A stretch of DNA of 64,000 nt, from positions 182,178-246,177 of the forward strand of contig NZ_LOJI01000001.1 of assembly GCF_001595965.1 (NCBI RefSeq), written 5' to 3'. The DNA comes from Polynucleobacter yangtzensis (lineage in GTDB: Bacteria; Pseudomonadota; Gammaproteobacteria; Burkholderiales; Burkholderiaceae). The notes under the pieces are model-generated. The model searched no databases and was not told where the DNA came from. It saw nothing but the letters and a program-made list of their open reading frames with translations. Position 1 is the stretch's first letter. Each line of letters starts with the position of its first letter. A program made the position numbers and the translations under genes. Shown here piece after piece: positions 41,829 to 53,328 of this stretch.

Positions 41829-42486
41829 AAGCCTGGATGCGATCCAAAGCTGCAGCAGTTAATTCAGCAATCTGACGTAAATAGAACGCGCCCATATCAG
41901 CCGTAAAGCGTGACTCGTCTTTACTTGCCAGCAATAACACTGCAGGGGATTGACTGGCGCCAATGCTTTTGCCAAGCGGCAAGCCAATAGCGACCATGCT
42001 TTGCCACTCAGGATCGATAGTCGTTTGGCTGGCGAGTAAGTCAACGCTGGCAGCAGCTAGTTCTTTTGCCGAGCCACACAAGGGCGTATCAACCCAGGGA
42101 CCAAAAGCAGAATTTGGTGAAAGTAATTGCGCAGATTCCACTTCAAATACTTCTGCCAAACCAGAAGTAATCGCAGCCTCTACATCGGCTTTATTGTTTG
42201 CTTTCATTAAACGCAACAACCAAGCAACTAAGCTTTGCTGAGTTTTATCGTTACGACTACCAAAGTGCAACATCTCACTTAAGCGACGATTGAGCTCTTG
42301 ATTCTGTGTACGCAACACTGTCATCTGACGCTCTTGCAAAGAAATCGCACGGTCTTCATGCGGGTGCTTAATTCGGATCTCATTAAAGAGATCGGCGTAG
42401 CGCTCAAAAAAGCCCGGGGTTACTCGCAACCACTCAGCAACCAACTCTTCTTGCTCGGCTTGTTTTGGATCTATTGCGCTCATCAA
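41809..42486 (-). CDS. DUF484 family protein
   Basis: A 225-residue protein with the DUF484 beginning VAEWLRVTPGFFERYADLFNEIRI and a GAF-like C-terminal half. The family is regularly coded next to xerC in proteobacteria; its role is unknown. It overlaps xerC by 20 bases and follows gatB by 24 bases. Confidence 0.92.
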   Translation of the reverse strand: MMSAIDPKQAEQEELVAEWLRVTPGFFERYADLFNEIRIKHPHEDRAISLQERQMTVLRTQNQELNRRLSEMLHFGSRNDKTQQSLVAWLLRLMKANNKADVEAAITSGLAEVFEVESAQLLSPNSAFGPWVDTPLCGSAKELAAASVDLLASQTTIDPEWQSMVAIGLPLGKSIGASQSPAVLLLASKDESRFTADMGAFYLRQIAELTAAALDRIQAYEIKGD

Positions 42487-42510
42487 TTGCTTTCTAAATA
42501 TGTTCTTTTA

Positions 42511-43983
42511 TTAACCCAGCTTCTTACGCAAGAGTTCGTTTACTTGGCCAGGATTAGCTTTGCCTTGCGAGGCCTTCATGATCTGGCCCACTAATGCATT
42601 AAACGCCTTCTCTTTGCCTGAGCGGAACTCTTCCACGGACTTCTGATTAGCTGCCAATACTTGATCAATGATGGCTTCAATTGCGCTACTATCGCTAATT
42701 TGCTTCAAGCCCTTGGCGTCAACCACTTGATCCACAGTGCTAATGGCCTTGCCTGCAATAGCCTCTTCCCACAGAATCGCAAAGATGTCTTTAGCAATTT
42801 TGTTGGAGATGGTGCCATCCGCTACGCGAGTCAGCAATGGTGCCAAATGCTCAGCCTTTAATGGTGCTTCTGCTGCTGCAATACCAGCACGATTTAATGA
42901 TGATGCAAGTTCGCCAGCAATTAAATTAGCTGCCGCTTTTGCTAATGGCTTACCAACGATTGCCAATAGATCTTCAAATACTTTTGCAGTATCGCGATCT
43001 TGTGTGAGCAACTGCGCATCGTAAGCGCTTAAACCAAATTCGTTTTGCCACTGCTCACGCAATTGGGCCGGCAATGCAGGCATCTTGCTACGCACCTCTG
43101 CAATCCATGCGTCATCAATGACTACTGGCAATAAATCAGGGTCTGGGAAATAGCGATAGTCGTTTGCGTCTTCTTTACTACGCATGCTGCGTGTTTCACC
43201 GCGATCGGGATCGTACAAACGGGTTTCTTGAACAACGGTACCGCCATCTTCAATTAACTCAATTTGACGACGCACTTCGTACTGAATTGCCTCCTCCAAG
43301 AAGCGGAAGGAGTTCAGATTCTTGATTTCGCAACGGGTGCCAAACTCAGCTTGCCCCATAGGTCGAACAGATACGTTCGCATCGCAACGGAAAGAACCTT
43401 CTTGCATATTGCCGTCACAAACGCCAAGCCAAACCACCAGTCCATGCAGGGCTTTGGCATAGGCAACTGCCTCAGCGGCGCTGCGCATCACTGGTTCGGT
43501 CACGATTTCTAATAAAGGAGTACCCGCACGGTTTAAATCAATGCCGCTTGAAGGTTCGCCATGGGGGCCAGTAAAGCCCTCTTCGTGAACAGACTTACCA
43601 GCATCTTCTTCCATGTGGGCGCGGGTGAGCTCAACTACCTTCACCTCATCGCCAACCAGAATTTCTACCTGGCCACCCACAACAATCGGAATTTCCATCT
43701 GGCTAATTTGATAGCCCTTCGGTAAGTCAGGATAGAAATAGTTCTTACGCGCAAAGATGCTTGCCGGTGAAATCTTTGCATTGACGGCTAAGCCAAAACG
43801 AATCGCATGTTCAACAGCTTGACGATTGAGGACAGGCAAGACACCGGGCAATGCAAGATCAACCGCACATGCTTGTGTATTTGGCTGCGCACCAAAGCGC
43901 GTACTTGCACCACTAAAAATCTTCGATTGTGTTTGTAATTGTGCGTGGGTCTCTAGACCAATAACGACTTCCCATTGCATCAT
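42511..43983 (-). CDS. gatB: Asp/Glu-tRNA amidotransferase subunit B
   Basis: A 490-residue GatB, the tRNA-binding and kinase subunit of the complex that amidates misacylated Asp-tRNA(Asn) or Glu-tRNA(Gln). It shows [15 protein letters not shown] at the start, [20 protein letters not shown]-type [12 protein letters not shown], and a C-terminal YqeY-like tail domain. It overlaps gatA by 4 bases. Confidence 0.97.
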   Translation of the reverse strand: MMQWEVVIGLETHAQLQTQSKIFSGASTRFGAQPNTQACAVDLALPGVLPVLNRQAVEHAIRFGLAVNAKISPASIFARKNYFYPDLPKGYQISQMEIPIVVGGQVEILVGDEVKVVELTRAHMEEDAGKSVHEEGFTGPHGEPSSGIDLNRAGTPLLEIVTEPVMRSAAEAVAYAKALHGLVVWLGVCDGNMQEGSFRCDANVSVRPMGQAEFGTRCEIKNLNSFRFLEEAIQYEVRRQIELIEDGGTVVQETRLYDPDRGETRSMRSKEDANDYRYFPDPDLLPVVIDDAWIAEVRSKMPALPAQLREQWQNEFGLSAYDAQLLTQDRDTAKVFEDLLAIVGKPLAKAAANLIAGELASSLNRAGIAAAEAPLKAEHLAPLLTRVADGTISNKIAKDIFAILWEEAIAGKAISTVDQVVDAKGLKQISDSSAIEAIIDQVLAANQKSVEEFRSGKEKAFNALVGQIMKASQGKANPGQVNELLRKKLG

Positions 43984-45497
43984 GACACCTCACTTGCTTG
44001 ACGCAAATGCCAATCACTGGCTTGCTGATATTGATGAGCCACTTGCAATAAGCGTGCTTCTGAAAAATAGTTGCCGATGAGTTGCATACCAATAGGTAAG
44101 TTATTGGTATTAAATCCGCATGGGACACTCATTGCTGGCAGGCCCGCTAAGTTAGTAGACAGGGTGTAAATATCTTCTAGATACATTTGCACAGGATCTT
44201 TTGATTTTTCACCTAAGCGCCAGGCCACATCAGGGGCTACGGGACCCAGAATGACATCGCACTGGTTGAATGCCGCCTGGAAATCGGCCGCAATAATGCG
44301 ACGAATCTTTTGTGCTTGGAGATAGTAGGCATCGTAGTAACCATGACAAAGAACATAGGCTCCAATCATGATGCGGCGCTTCACCTCAGAACCAAAACCT
44401 TCAGTGCGGGACTTTGCATACATGTCGCCAAGGTCACGATATTCATTTGCACGATAACCGTAACGTACGCCATCGAAGCGACTCAAATTACTTGATGCTT
44501 CTGCTGGTGCCAAAACGTAATACACAGGAATTGATAATTTGGTTTTAGGTAAGCTGACTTCAACTAGTGTCGCGCCTAAGTTTTCTAAAAGCTTGGAGGC
44601 TTCGTTTACGGATTTGGCAACATCGCTTGCTAAACCTTCAGCAAAGAACTCTTTTGGCAAACCAACACGCAAACCTTCTAGTGGTTTTGCTGAATTGTTG
44701 TTTCCCTCTTTCCAATTTTGGTTGAGGTAACGGCCGTAATCTTCTCCGGAGTCCGCCAAAGAAGTGGAGTCACGCGGATCATGCGAAGACATTGCTGAAA
44801 GTAGCAAAGCGCAATCTTCTGCGGTCTTGCCCATCGGGCCCGCTTGATCGAGTGAAGATGCATAGGCGATAATGCCGTAACGAGATACGCGCCCATAACT
44901 AGGCTTAATTCCGGTTAGGCCACAGAAGGCGGCTGGCTGACGAATGGAACCACCAGTATCTGTACCGGTGGCAACCGGCGCCAAGCCAGCAGCAACCGCT
45001 GCAGCAGAGCCGCCAGAAGAGCCTCCAGCTACGTGTGCGGCATTCCAAGGATTTAAAACCGGTCCAAAGGCAGAGTTTTCGTTGGATGAGCCCATTGCGA
45101 ACTCATCCATATTGGTCTTGCCCAGGCAAACCATGCCCGCACCATGGGGATTGTTTTCGTCTGGGATTCCCAGATTAGCCACTACCGTGGCATCAAAAGG
45201 GCTCTGATATCCAGCCAAGATTTTGGAGGCTGCAGTTGACTTCCAGCCACGCGTTACGAAGACATCTTTGTGAGCAACAGGGATGCCGGTTAACTTGACA
45301 GCTTTGCCAGATGAAATTAGATGATCTGCTTTATTTGCTTGTTCTAAGCTTAAGTGAGCATTCACATCAAGATAGGCATTCCACTGTTTTCCAGCCTCAA
45401 TACGGTCCAAAAAGTACTGGGTTAGCTCAGTGCTGGAGACCTCTTTTGCGGCTAGTGCTTTTGCCATTAAGGCAATCGGGGTATTGTGCCAACTCAT
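43980..45497 (-). CDS. gatA: Asp/Glu-tRNA amidotransferase subunit A
   Basis: A 505-residue amidase-signature protein that releases ammonia from glutamine. The Ser-cisSer-Lys triad fits [16 protein letters not shown] (Sers) and the Lys in [10 protein letters not shown] near residue 77. Overlaps of 4 bases with gatC upstream and gatB downstream indicate a tightly coupled gatC-gatA-gatB operon. Confidence 0.97.
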   Translation of the reverse strand: MSWHNTPIALMAKALAAKEVSSTELTQYFLDRIEAGKQWNAYLDVNAHLSLEQANKADHLISSGKAVKLTGIPVAHKDVFVTRGWKSTAASKILAGYQSPFDATVVANLGIPDENNPHGAGMVCLGKTNMDEFAMGSSNENSAFGPVLNPWNAAHVAGGSSGGSAAAVAAGLAPVATGTDTGGSIRQPAAFCGLTGIKPSYGRVSRYGIIAYASSLDQAGPMGKTAEDCALLLSAMSSHDPRDSTSLADSGEDYGRYLNQNWKEGNNNSAKPLEGLRVGLPKEFFAEGLASDVAKSVNEASKLLENLGATLVEVSLPKTKLSIPVYYVLAPAEASSNLSRFDGVRYGYRANEYRDLGDMYAKSRTEGFGSEVKRRIMIGAYVLCHGYYDAYYLQAQKIRRIIAADFQAAFNQCDVILGPVAPDVAWRLGEKSKDPVQMYLEDIYTLSTNLAGLPAMSVPCGFNTNNLPIGMQLIGNYFSEARLLQVAHQYQQASDWHLRQASEVS

Positions 45498-45787
45498 TCG
45501 ATCACCTTTGGCACCAAGAAGTAGCCATCCTGCTGCGCAGGGGCTGATTGCATGTTTTCAGCACGGTGGTCTGACTCAGTAACCTGGTCAGCACGCATAG
45601 GCTGAGCCAAATCACGTAAAAAGAGGATTGGATGAGCCAAAGGCTCAAGACCAGTTGTGTCAACTGCTTGCATTTCCTCAACCAAGGAAAAAATAGCCTG
45701 CAATTGAGGCAAAACTGCCTCGGCTTCTGCCTGATTTAACTCAAGCCTAGAAAGGTGCGCAATGCGCTGGACATCATCAAGTTTCAT
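45494..45787 (-). CDS. gatC: Asp/Glu-tRNA amidotransferase subunit C
   Basis: A 97-residue GatC, the belt-like subunit that stabilises GatA-GatB. It begins [17 protein letters not shown] and contains [26 protein letters not shown] text typical of the family (PMRADQVTE). It is the first gene of gatCAB and divergent from mreB, with 61 bases between their start codons in which both promoters must lie. Confidence 0.95.
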   Translation of the reverse strand: MKLDDVQRIAHLSRLELNQAEAEAVLPQLQAIFSLVEEMQAVDTTGLEPLAHPILFLRDLAQPMRADQVTESDHRAENMQSAPAQQDGYFLVPKVIE

Positions 45788-45824
45788 GGGGCGCTAGAGT
45801 ATCATTCCTATATATTTTCATTAA

Positions 45825-46892
<1,068 letters not shown>

Positions 46893-46916
46893 GCGACATA
46901 CACGTCGACCAGGGAA

Positions 46917-47843
46917 TTGCAACATAGCGCTCCACCACTTTTCAGACAGGGCATTCCGGCCTTACTTAAACTGATTGTCTGTCTGTCGATCAGCATCGCT
47001 CTGATGCTGATCGATTTTCGTTTCAAAGCACTCGATCCCATCCGCAACAACGTCAATTGGATTTTGCGTCCACTTGAATATGTGATGATGATGCCGCGCA
47101 ATGCGCTTGAAGCAACATCAGAATATTTCACAACAAGATCAACTCTTGACCAAGAAAACCAAGTTATGAAGGTTCGCCAAGCAGAACTTTCCCTGCTTGC
47201 AAATCAATCTGAATTTTTGATGGTGGAAAACCAAAACCTGCGCGAGCTGATGGCTTTGCAAAAACAGGTTCCATTCAAAACATTGCCGGTCGAAATTCTA
47301 TTTAATCCTCCTAACCCGATTTCTCAGCGCATTGTGATCAATCGCGGCAGTAATGATGGCCTGAAGCTTGGCAACCCCATCGCCAATGATTCTGGCATTT
47401 TGGGCCAGGTAGTCCGCCTCTATGAGCGCTCTGCAGAGGTTTCCCTGTTAGAAGACCGCGATTTTGCGGTTCCAGTACAGGTGGCACGTAATGGCCTGCG
47501 TGCAGCGGTCTTTGGCACTGGGCGTGGCAATCCCTTAGAACTTCGATATTTACCTGTAGCCAGTGATTTAGAAGTCGGCGATATTTTGCTGACCTCTGGA
47601 ATTGACGGCGTTTACCCCCCAGGTTTTGCGGTGGCTGTCATTAGCAAAATTGAGCGCAATGTTGACAAGAATTCATCCAATGTTTTTTGTGTACCAGTAG
47701 CAGCAGTCAATCGCTATCGTCAAGCACTCGCACTTTTATATGATCCACAATTTGATGCTAAAGCACCAACAAATAACAAGTCAGCCACTGGTGTAACCAA
47801 TACACCGGGACGTCGACAAACTCGTGCGCGGGGAATGCAATGA
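46917..47843 (+). CDS. mreC: Rod shape-determining protein MreC
   Basis: A 308-residue bitopic protein with one TM segment near residues 15-33 (LLKLIVCLSISIALMLID), a coiled-coil (about 75-115), and the beta-rich periplasmic domain (RIVINRGSNDGLKLGNP). MreC activates PBP2-RodA. The start is TTG 46917: related MreC proteins begin in the same way (MQxSxPPLFxQG) and no ATG is available. It overlaps mreD by 4 bases. Confidence 0.95.
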   Translation: MQHSAPPLFRQGIPALLKLIVCLSISIALMLIDFRFKALDPIRNNVNWILRPLEYVMMMPRNALEATSEYFTTRSTLDQENQVMKVRQAELSLLANQSEFLMVENQNLRELMALQKQVPFKTLPVEILFNPPNPISQRIVINRGSNDGLKLGNPIANDSGILGQVVRLYERSAEVSLLEDRDFAVPVQVARNGLRAAVFGTGRGNPLELRYLPVASDLEVGDILLTSGIDGVYPPGFAVAVISKIERNVDKNSSNVFCVPVAAVNRYRQALALLYDPQFDAKAPTNNKSATGVTNTPGRRQTRARGMQ

Positions 47844-48364
47844 TTGATTTCCAAAGCGGCTATATTCTGCGCCCGGTAAATCCGGTCTTTATTTACTTCA
47901 GCTTATTTTGTGCGCTGCTATTAAATCTGCTGCCGATTGGTAATTATGGTTGGGTGCCAGATTGGTTAATTCTGTGCATCGTGTTTTGGAATATTCATCA
48001 GCACCGTTATGTGAGCGTGATCACCGCCTTCATTCTGGGCCTCATGATGGATGTTCACAACTCCGATCTACTAGGCTTACACGCCTTTAGTTACTCGCTT
48101 GTTGCTTACGTTGCCATCTCCTGGCACAGGCGCATCGTGGCTCTCACCGCGCTTTCACAAGCTCTGCATCTACTCCCGATTTTCTTATTGGTCTCACTAT
48201 TTCCCGTTCTGGCGCATTGGTTGCTAAGCGGCGAACTTTATTGGTGGGCTCTCACAGGCGCTATTCAAGCGCTGATAGAGGCAATGCTCTGGCCAATAGC
48301 GACGCGCATCCTACTTGCGCCACAGCGTCGTCCCATAGATGTTGATCACAATCGACCTCTGTAA
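47840..48364 (+). CDS. mreD: Rod shape-determining protein MreD
   Basis: A 174-residue integral membrane protein with about five or six hydrophobic segments. It is identified by position between mreC and mrdA and by the FILGLMMDVHNSDLLGLHAF motif typical of MreD. Its ATG overlaps the mreC stop by 4 bases, and mrdA begins 8 bases after its stop. Confidence 0.93.
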   Translation: MIDFQSGYILRPVNPVFIYFSLFCALLLNLLPIGNYGWVPDWLILCIVFWNIHQHRYVSVITAFILGLMMDVHNSDLLGLHAFSYSLVAYVAISWHRRIVALTALSQALHLLPIFLLVSLFPVLAHWLLSGELYWWALTGAIQALIEAMLWPIATRILLAPQRRPIDVDHNRPL

Positions 48365-48372
48365 GAAACAAG

Positions 48373-50280
48373 ATGGTTTCTTTTAAAAAGCCTGACCTAG
48401 ACTCATTTCAAGAGCGCATTCACATTGCGACCTTGTTCGTCACCGTTTGTTTTTTATTGCTTGTTACTCGCCTTGTATGGCTGCAACTAGTCAGTCACGG
48501 AAAATATGCGCTACTAGCGGAGAGTAATCGCATTGCTCTTGTTCCTGCTCCTGCAAACCGAGGTCTTTTAATTGATCGCAATGGCATTGTGATCGGCAGG
48601 AATTATTCCGCCCTCACTCTGGATGTGAATGCTGAAGAGGTAAAAGGCAACGTAGACCAACTGATTAGCGATCTTTCTGAAATTATTGATATTTCACCCA
48701 GAGATAAGCGTAATTTCAAGCGATCCCTCGAAGATTCACGGAATATGGGCACTTTTCCCCTGCGTTCTATGCTCAACGAGACCGAAACTGCCCGTTTTAT
48801 GGCAAATCGCTACCGTTTTCCTGGAGTAGAAATCCGGGCCAGGAGCTTCCGGGAGTACCCATACAACGAATTGGCCTCCCATTTGATTGGCTATATTGGC
48901 CGCGTCTCTCAAAAAGACAAGGAGCGCATGCAGGCCGAAATCGAGGGCGCCAAGGCTGATGATCCAGACGCTTTACAGGCATCTTTCTTGCCAGGCATTC
49001 AGTACGTTGGAAAGATTGGTTTAGAGCAAAGCTACGAAACTGTTTTGCGTGGAGTGCCTGGATACGACCAAGTAGAAATTACTGCCGGCGGAAAACCCGT
49101 ACGCACACTTTCTAGCTCACCATCAGTTCCCGGTAAAAACGTTGTTCTCTCCGTTGATATCAAGTTGCAATATTTAGTTGAGCAGCTTTATGGAAATTTC
49201 CGTGGCGCGTTTGTCGCGATTGAACCTGAGACTGGAGATGTCTTAGCATTTGTTTCTAAGCCCAACTTCAATCCAAATGATTTTGTTGAGGGCATTGATT
49301 CGGTCACCTGGAAAGAGTTGAACGACTCACCACAGAAGCCCCTCTATAACCGTCCGCTAAAAGGCATCTATCCACCAGGATCAACTTATAAGCCTTTCAT
49401 GGCGCTAGCCGCCTTGGAATATAAAAAGCGTACGCCATCGCAATCCATCTCCGATCCTGGATACTTTGAGTTTGGCAATCACACTTTCCGCGACGACAAA
49501 AAAGGTGGTCATGGCATTGTGGATATGCAAAAGTCAATTGTTGAATCTTGCGATACCTATTACTACTTACTTGCACGTGATATGGGCGTCAACATGATGC
49601 ATGACTTTATGAAGCCGCTTGGCTTTGGTCAAATTACTGGCATTGATTTACAAGGTGAAGCAAGAGGCGTTCTACCATCTACCGAGTGGAAGAAAAATAC
49701 TTTCAAAAAACCAGAACAGCAAAAATGGTACGAAGGCGAGACCATTTCTCTTGGCATTGGTCAGGGCTATAACGCTTTTACTATTTTGCAATTGGCTCAT
49801 GCCATGGCGAACGTGGCTAATAACGGCATTGTGATGAAACCGCACTTAGTGAAAGCAATTGAAGATCCATTCACACGAAACAGAGTGCTCACAACACCCA
49901 AAGAAAGTTATCGCATCGATCTCAATGCAGAAAATATTGAAGTCATCAAGAAAGCGATGCTTGAGGTAAACATTTCAGGCACGTCTGCCGCTGCATTTAA
50001 AGGCACCGGCTATCAAGTTGGCGGAAAAACAGGAACTGCACAAGTCTTTAGTTTGAATTCCAAGGAATATAAACATAGTGCTACTGCAGAATTCTTACGC
50101 GACCATGCTCTATATATTGCATTTGCTCCAGTAGATAAACCAACCATTGTGATTGCCATGGTTGTAGAGAACGCTGGCTTCGGCGCACAGTATGCAGCGC
50201 CAATTGCACGTAAAGCATTGGACTACTACATTGAGGGCAAGTGGCCTAAGGAGATTCCTGAATGGAAAAGAGCCCCTTAA
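48373..50280 (+). CDS. mrdA: Penicillin-binding protein 2
   Basis: A 635-residue class B PBP, the elongation transpeptidase. One TM near residues 17-37 is followed by the dimerisation domain (LLIDRNGIVIGRNYSALTL) and the transpeptidase domain. Its motifs are SxxK in PPGSTYKPF, SxN-type ESCDTYYYL, and KTG in VGGKTGTAQVF. The stop overlaps rodA by 19 bases, matching the functional pairing of the two proteins. Confidence 0.97.
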   Translation: MVSFKKPDLDSFQERIHIATLFVTVCFLLLVTRLVWLQLVSHGKYALLAESNRIALVPAPANRGLLIDRNGIVIGRNYSALTLDVNAEEVKGNVDQLISDLSEIIDISPRDKRNFKRSLEDSRNMGTFPLRSMLNETETARFMANRYRFPGVEIRARSFREYPYNELASHLIGYIGRVSQKDKERMQAEIEGAKADDPDALQASFLPGIQYVGKIGLEQSYETVLRGVPGYDQVEITAGGKPVRTLSSSPSVPGKNVVLSVDIKLQYLVEQLYGNFRGAFVAIEPETGDVLAFVSKPNFNPNDFVEGIDSVTWKELNDSPQKPLYNRPLKGIYPPGSTYKPFMALAALEYKKRTPSQSISDPGYFEFGNHTFRDDKKGGHGIVDMQKSIVESCDTYYYLLARDMGVNMMHDFMKPLGFGQITGIDLQGEARGVLPSTEWKKNTFKKPEQQKWYEGETISLGIGQGYNAFTILQLAHAMANVANNGIVMKPHLVKAIEDPFTRNRVLTTPKESYRIDLNAENIEVIKKAMLEVNISGTSAAAFKGTGYQVGGKTGTAQVFSLNSKEYKHSATAEFLRDHALYIAFAPVDKPTIVIAMVVENAGFGAQYAAPIARKALDYYIEGKWPKEIPEWKRAP

Positions 50281-51413
50281 TTAAAGTTAAAGGATTTTTC
50301 TTTAGCATCTTTGCTGGATTAGACCGCCAGCTAGGCCTTATTCTGCTTGGCTTAGCGGCTGTTGGCTTTTTTACTTTTTTATCAGCAAGTCAAAACACTC
50401 CCGTACAAATTGCAGAAGAGTTGCGTAATCTTGCGCTCTCATTTGTGGTGATGTGGCTCGTTTCACGCATACCGCCAAAATGGTTAGAGATGGGTGCAGT
50501 TTGGATTTATGGGTTTGGTGTTGCTCTTTTAATTGCAGTAGCTGCATTTGGATTAATCAAAAAAGGTGCGCGTCGCTGGCTCAATATTGGATTAGTGATT
50601 CAGCCCTCTGAAATTATGAAAATTGCAATGCCACTGATGCTTGCTTGGTATTTTCAAAGGCGCGAGGGTATTCAAAAAAATTGGGACTATGCGGTTGCCG
50701 CGATTATTTTGGCCATCCCGGTTTTTTTAATTGCCCGTCAGCCCGATTTAGGAACTGCTCTCTTAGTTTTTGCTGCGGGACTTTACGTCATTATTTTGGC
50801 GGGCCTGCCATGGAAATGGATTTTGCCCTTTGTTGCTCTAGGCGTTATTGGTATTCTGCTAATTATTATTTTCGGTAGCACTATCTGCGCACATGATGTA
50901 GTTTGGCCGCTTGTACATAATTATCAAAAGCATCGTGTTTGCACTTTGCTAGATCCAACTAGTGATCCATTGGGCAAAGGCTTTCACACTATTCAATCTA
51001 TGATTGCGATTGGCTCAGGTGGATTCTTTGGTAAGGGTTGGTTTCAGGGAACTCAGGCACATTTGGAATTCATCCCAGAAAAACATACCGACTTTGTGTT
51101 TGCCGTTTTCTCCGAGGAGTTTGGTCTATTAGGTAACTTAGTATTGCTTGCACTTTTCTTCGCCCTGATTAAAAGAGGGCTCGCCATCTCCGCAAGCGCG
51201 CCTAATTTATTTACAAGACTTTTGGGTGCGGCAGTAACCTTGATTTTCTTTACTTATGCGTTTGTGAATATCGGCATGGTGAGCGGTCTATTGCCCGTTG
51301 TTGGGGTGCCGTTACCATTTATTAGCTACGGTGGTACTGCGCTAGTTACCCTGGGATTTGGTGCGGGCATATTGATGAGCATTCATCGTCATCGCCGCTT
51401 AGTGCAAAGCTAA
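50262..51413 (+). CDS. rodA: Peptidoglycan glycosyltransferase RodA
   Basis: A 383-residue SEDS-family polytopic protein, about ten TM segments, that polymerises lipid II together with PBP2. Conserved text includes RRWLNIGLVIQPSEIMKIAMP, ARQPDLGTALLV (with the essential Asp), HTDFVFAVFSEEFGLLG, and GVPLPFISYGGTALV. It is the last gene of the cell-shape operon and is followed by a strong bidirectional terminator. Confidence 0.97.
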   Translation: MEKSPLIKVKGFFFSIFAGLDRQLGLILLGLAAVGFFTFLSASQNTPVQIAEELRNLALSFVVMWLVSRIPPKWLEMGAVWIYGFGVALLIAVAAFGLIKKGARRWLNIGLVIQPSEIMKIAMPLMLAWYFQRREGIQKNWDYAVAAIILAIPVFLIARQPDLGTALLVFAAGLYVIILAGLPWKWILPFVALGVIGILLIIIFGSTICAHDVVWPLVHNYQKHRVCTLLDPTSDPLGKGFHTIQSMIAIGSGGFFGKGWFQGTQAHLEFIPEKHTDFVFAVFSEEFGLLGNLVLLALFFALIKRGLAISASAPNLFTRLLGAAVTLIFFTYAFVNIGMVSGLLPVVGVPLPFISYGGTALVTLGFGAGILMSIHRHRRLVQS

Positions 51414-51452
51414 ATACAAATTGTTTTAGCAGTCCGCAATTCTTGAGGAAAT

Positions 51453-51480
51453 AAAAAAGCCCGGCATGCCGGGCTTTTTT
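51453..51480. terminator. Bidirectional terminator between rodA and the HU gene
   Basis: A 28-base perfect palindrome: six A, GCCCGGCA, then its reverse complement ending in six T. It can terminate rodA transcription on the plus strand and HU transcription on the minus strand. Confidence 0.93.
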
Positions 51481-51496
51481 ATCAACAAAGGAAGAA

Positions 51497-51781
51497 TTAC
51501 TTCTTACGCTTGTTAACAGAATCTTTAAATGCTTTACCAGCAGAAAACTTAACAGTTTTTGCAGCGGCGATTTTGAGTGGCTCGCCAGTTTTTGGGTTGC
51601 GACCCATACGTGCAGCACGTTTGCCGGAAGCAAAAGTACCAAAGCCGATCAGTTGTACTGAGTCACCTTTAGTAACAGCTTTGATGATTGTCTCGATAGC
51701 AGAATTCAATGCGAATTCAGCTTTGGCTTTAGAAATCTCCGCGTCGTCAGCAATCGCTGCGATTAGTTCGGCTTTGTTCAA
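51497..51781 (-). CDS. hupB: HU-family DNA-binding protein
   Basis: A 94-residue nucleoid protein. It has the classic N-terminus [20 protein letters not shown], the DNA-arm motif [26 protein letters not shown] and a lysine-rich end. The start is TTG 51781 with AAGGAG 6 bases upstream; a longer in-frame reading from 51817 would add 12 residues before the canonical HU start and is not supported. A TTG start in a normally abundant protein is notable. It is monocistronic. Confidence 0.95.
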   Translation of the reverse strand: MNKAELIAAIADDAEISKAKAEFALNSAIETIIKAVTKGDSVQLIGFGTFASGKRAARMGRNPKTGEPLKIAAAKTVKFSAGKAFKDSVNKRKK

Positions 51782-51894
51782 GTGAAGCTCCTTATAGATA
51801 TTGATGTCAGCGCACATTACGCTTACATGATTTTAACCACAAAAAATTACAAAAATAAAGTTGCGCTACAGCAATTTTTTAATACGACTACAAA

Positions 51895-52260
51895 CTACTC
51901 ATCCAAAACTACGATATCAGAAACAAAATACTCCGTGTCGCCAAAACAGGTTGTCGGCAATCCGATGTGTTGCTCATACTTTAGGGCAACCTTTTTTCCT
52001 AAATTAGCATTTATTTTTTGCGCCACAGCATCTTCACGCACCGTAAAGAGGAATTTTTCTGACATAGTCCCCGGCATGGAAACCATGGCCAACTCACCCT
52101 CCCAGGTTTTGCATACATAGCCGCGATTAGAGAATTTCTGCACATATCCAGCACGCTCGCCACTTCCGTAGCTCCAATTGAGCATTGCCCACGTATAGAC
52201 TGAAATGCCCACTAACCCAATTAAAACAAGGCTTAAGAGCCATTTTATAAAGCTATTCAT
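51895..52260 (-). CDS. Small membrane-anchored protein, unknown function
   Basis: A 121-residue protein with one N-terminal TM (WLLSLVLIGLVGISVYTWAML) and a periplasmic beta-rich part. Two cysteines (YVCKTWEGEL and TTCFGDTEYF) may pair. The motif CKTWEGELA looks conserved for a betaproteobacterial family of short proteins, but I cannot name a function. It stands alone between HU and the hydroxylase gene. The 52261-52411 stretch shows nothing beyond a possible promoter area. Confidence 0.7.
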   Translation of the reverse strand: MNSFIKWLLSLVLIGLVGISVYTWAMLNWSYGSGERAGYVQKFSNRGYVCKTWEGELAMVSMPGTMSEKFLFTVREDAVAQKINANLGKKVALKYEQHIGLPTTCFGDTEYFVSDIVVLDE

Positions 52261-52411
52261 CAGAATTTCCTTGGTAAATCACCACATAAACCCTAAGCGG
52301 GTCCTTATATCTTCTATAGGAAGTATATGAGCATCTAGTTGCGAGAAATACTCTATTTGAGGTCAGCATCCAAATTAAAATATCTATAACTACCTTAAAT
52401 AGACAAAACAA

Positions 52412-53314
52412 ATGGAAATCCGCCACGTCATCTTTTTTATTTTTGTAGCGTCAGCTATTTACGTCTATTTCAGGGGAAAGGTGCGTTTTGGCGTAGTAAG
52501 GTCTCTTACGGACTACCAGGTGCTTCTAGCGCCAGTAAATACCCTGCTGTACCTCTTTTCAAAAGTGAAGGCCAGCGCCTTTATCCCAGTTAGCCAATTT
52601 CCCGAGATGAAGCCTATCCAAGAAAACTGGGAAACCATACGCCAGGAGGCGCTTTCTCTACAGGAGGGCGGCTCTATTGCAGCGGCTACCGGTTATAACG
52701 ACATTGGCTTTAATTCATTCTTTCGCACCGGCTGGAAGCGTTTTCACCTTTGCTGGTACGGAAAAGAAGTGCCGTCAGCCCAAGCTAAATGCCCGAAAAC
52801 GGTCGCCCTACTTAAATCAATCCCTTCCGTCAAAGCGGCCATGTTCGCGTCGCTACCACCCGGAGCAACTTTGGTGCGGCACCGAGACCCCTATGCAGGC
52901 TCCTTGCGCTATCACATTGGCTTATCTACACCGAACAACCCCAAGTGCTTTATTGATGTCGATGGCGAGCGCTATTACTGGAAAGATGGTGAAGCGGTGA
53001 TGTTTGATGAAACCTACATTCACTTTGCCGCCAATGAAACCGATCAGCAGAGGATTATTTTGTTTTGCGATGTTGAGCGACCTGTTTACACCAAAGCTGT
53101 TGAATTATTCAATCGCTGGTTTGGGCGATACGTTATGAGTGCAGCCTCCTCTCAAAACGTAGAAGGTGAAAAAGTTGGGTTTGTAAATGTTCTATTTACC
53201 TATTTTTACCAACTTCGCGCGCAAGCCAAAAAATTAAAAGCAAAACATCGCACCGTTTATTACGTAGGCAAGTGGGTTCTCATTCTGGGAATTTTGTGGG
53301 CTATTTTTTGGTAG
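52412..53314 (+). CDS. Aspartyl/asparaginyl beta-hydroxylase family, LpxO-like lipid A hydroxylase
   Basis: A 300-residue membrane protein with hydrophobic segments at both ends (IFFIFVASAIYVYF; WVLILGILWAIFW). The central Fe(II)/2-oxoglutarate dioxygenase core has the iron-binding HRDPYAGSLRYHIGL and MFDETYIHFAANET with a second His and Arg. This layout matches LpxO, which hydroxylates the 2-position of a secondary acyl chain of lipid A. A third LpxL-type gene 1 kb downstream supports a lipid A role. Function is inferred. Confidence 0.82.
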   Translation: MEIRHVIFFIFVASAIYVYFRGKVRFGVVRSLTDYQVLLAPVNTLLYLFSKVKASAFIPVSQFPEMKPIQENWETIRQEALSLQEGGSIAAATGYNDIGFNSFFRTGWKRFHLCWYGKEVPSAQAKCPKTVALLKSIPSVKAAMFASLPPGATLVRHRDPYAGSLRYHIGLSTPNNPKCFIDVDGERYYWKDGEAVMFDETYIHFAANETDQQRIILFCDVERPVYTKAVELFNRWFGRYVMSAASSQNVEGEKVGFVNVLFTYFYQLRAQAKKLKAKHRTVYYVGKWVLILGILWAIFW

Positions 53315-53328
53315 GCTGCAACATGGTC

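Noticed and set aside
51782..51817. Longer HU protein starting at 51817
   Set aside because: It would place 12 residues before the universal HU start; AAGGAG fits TTG 51781.
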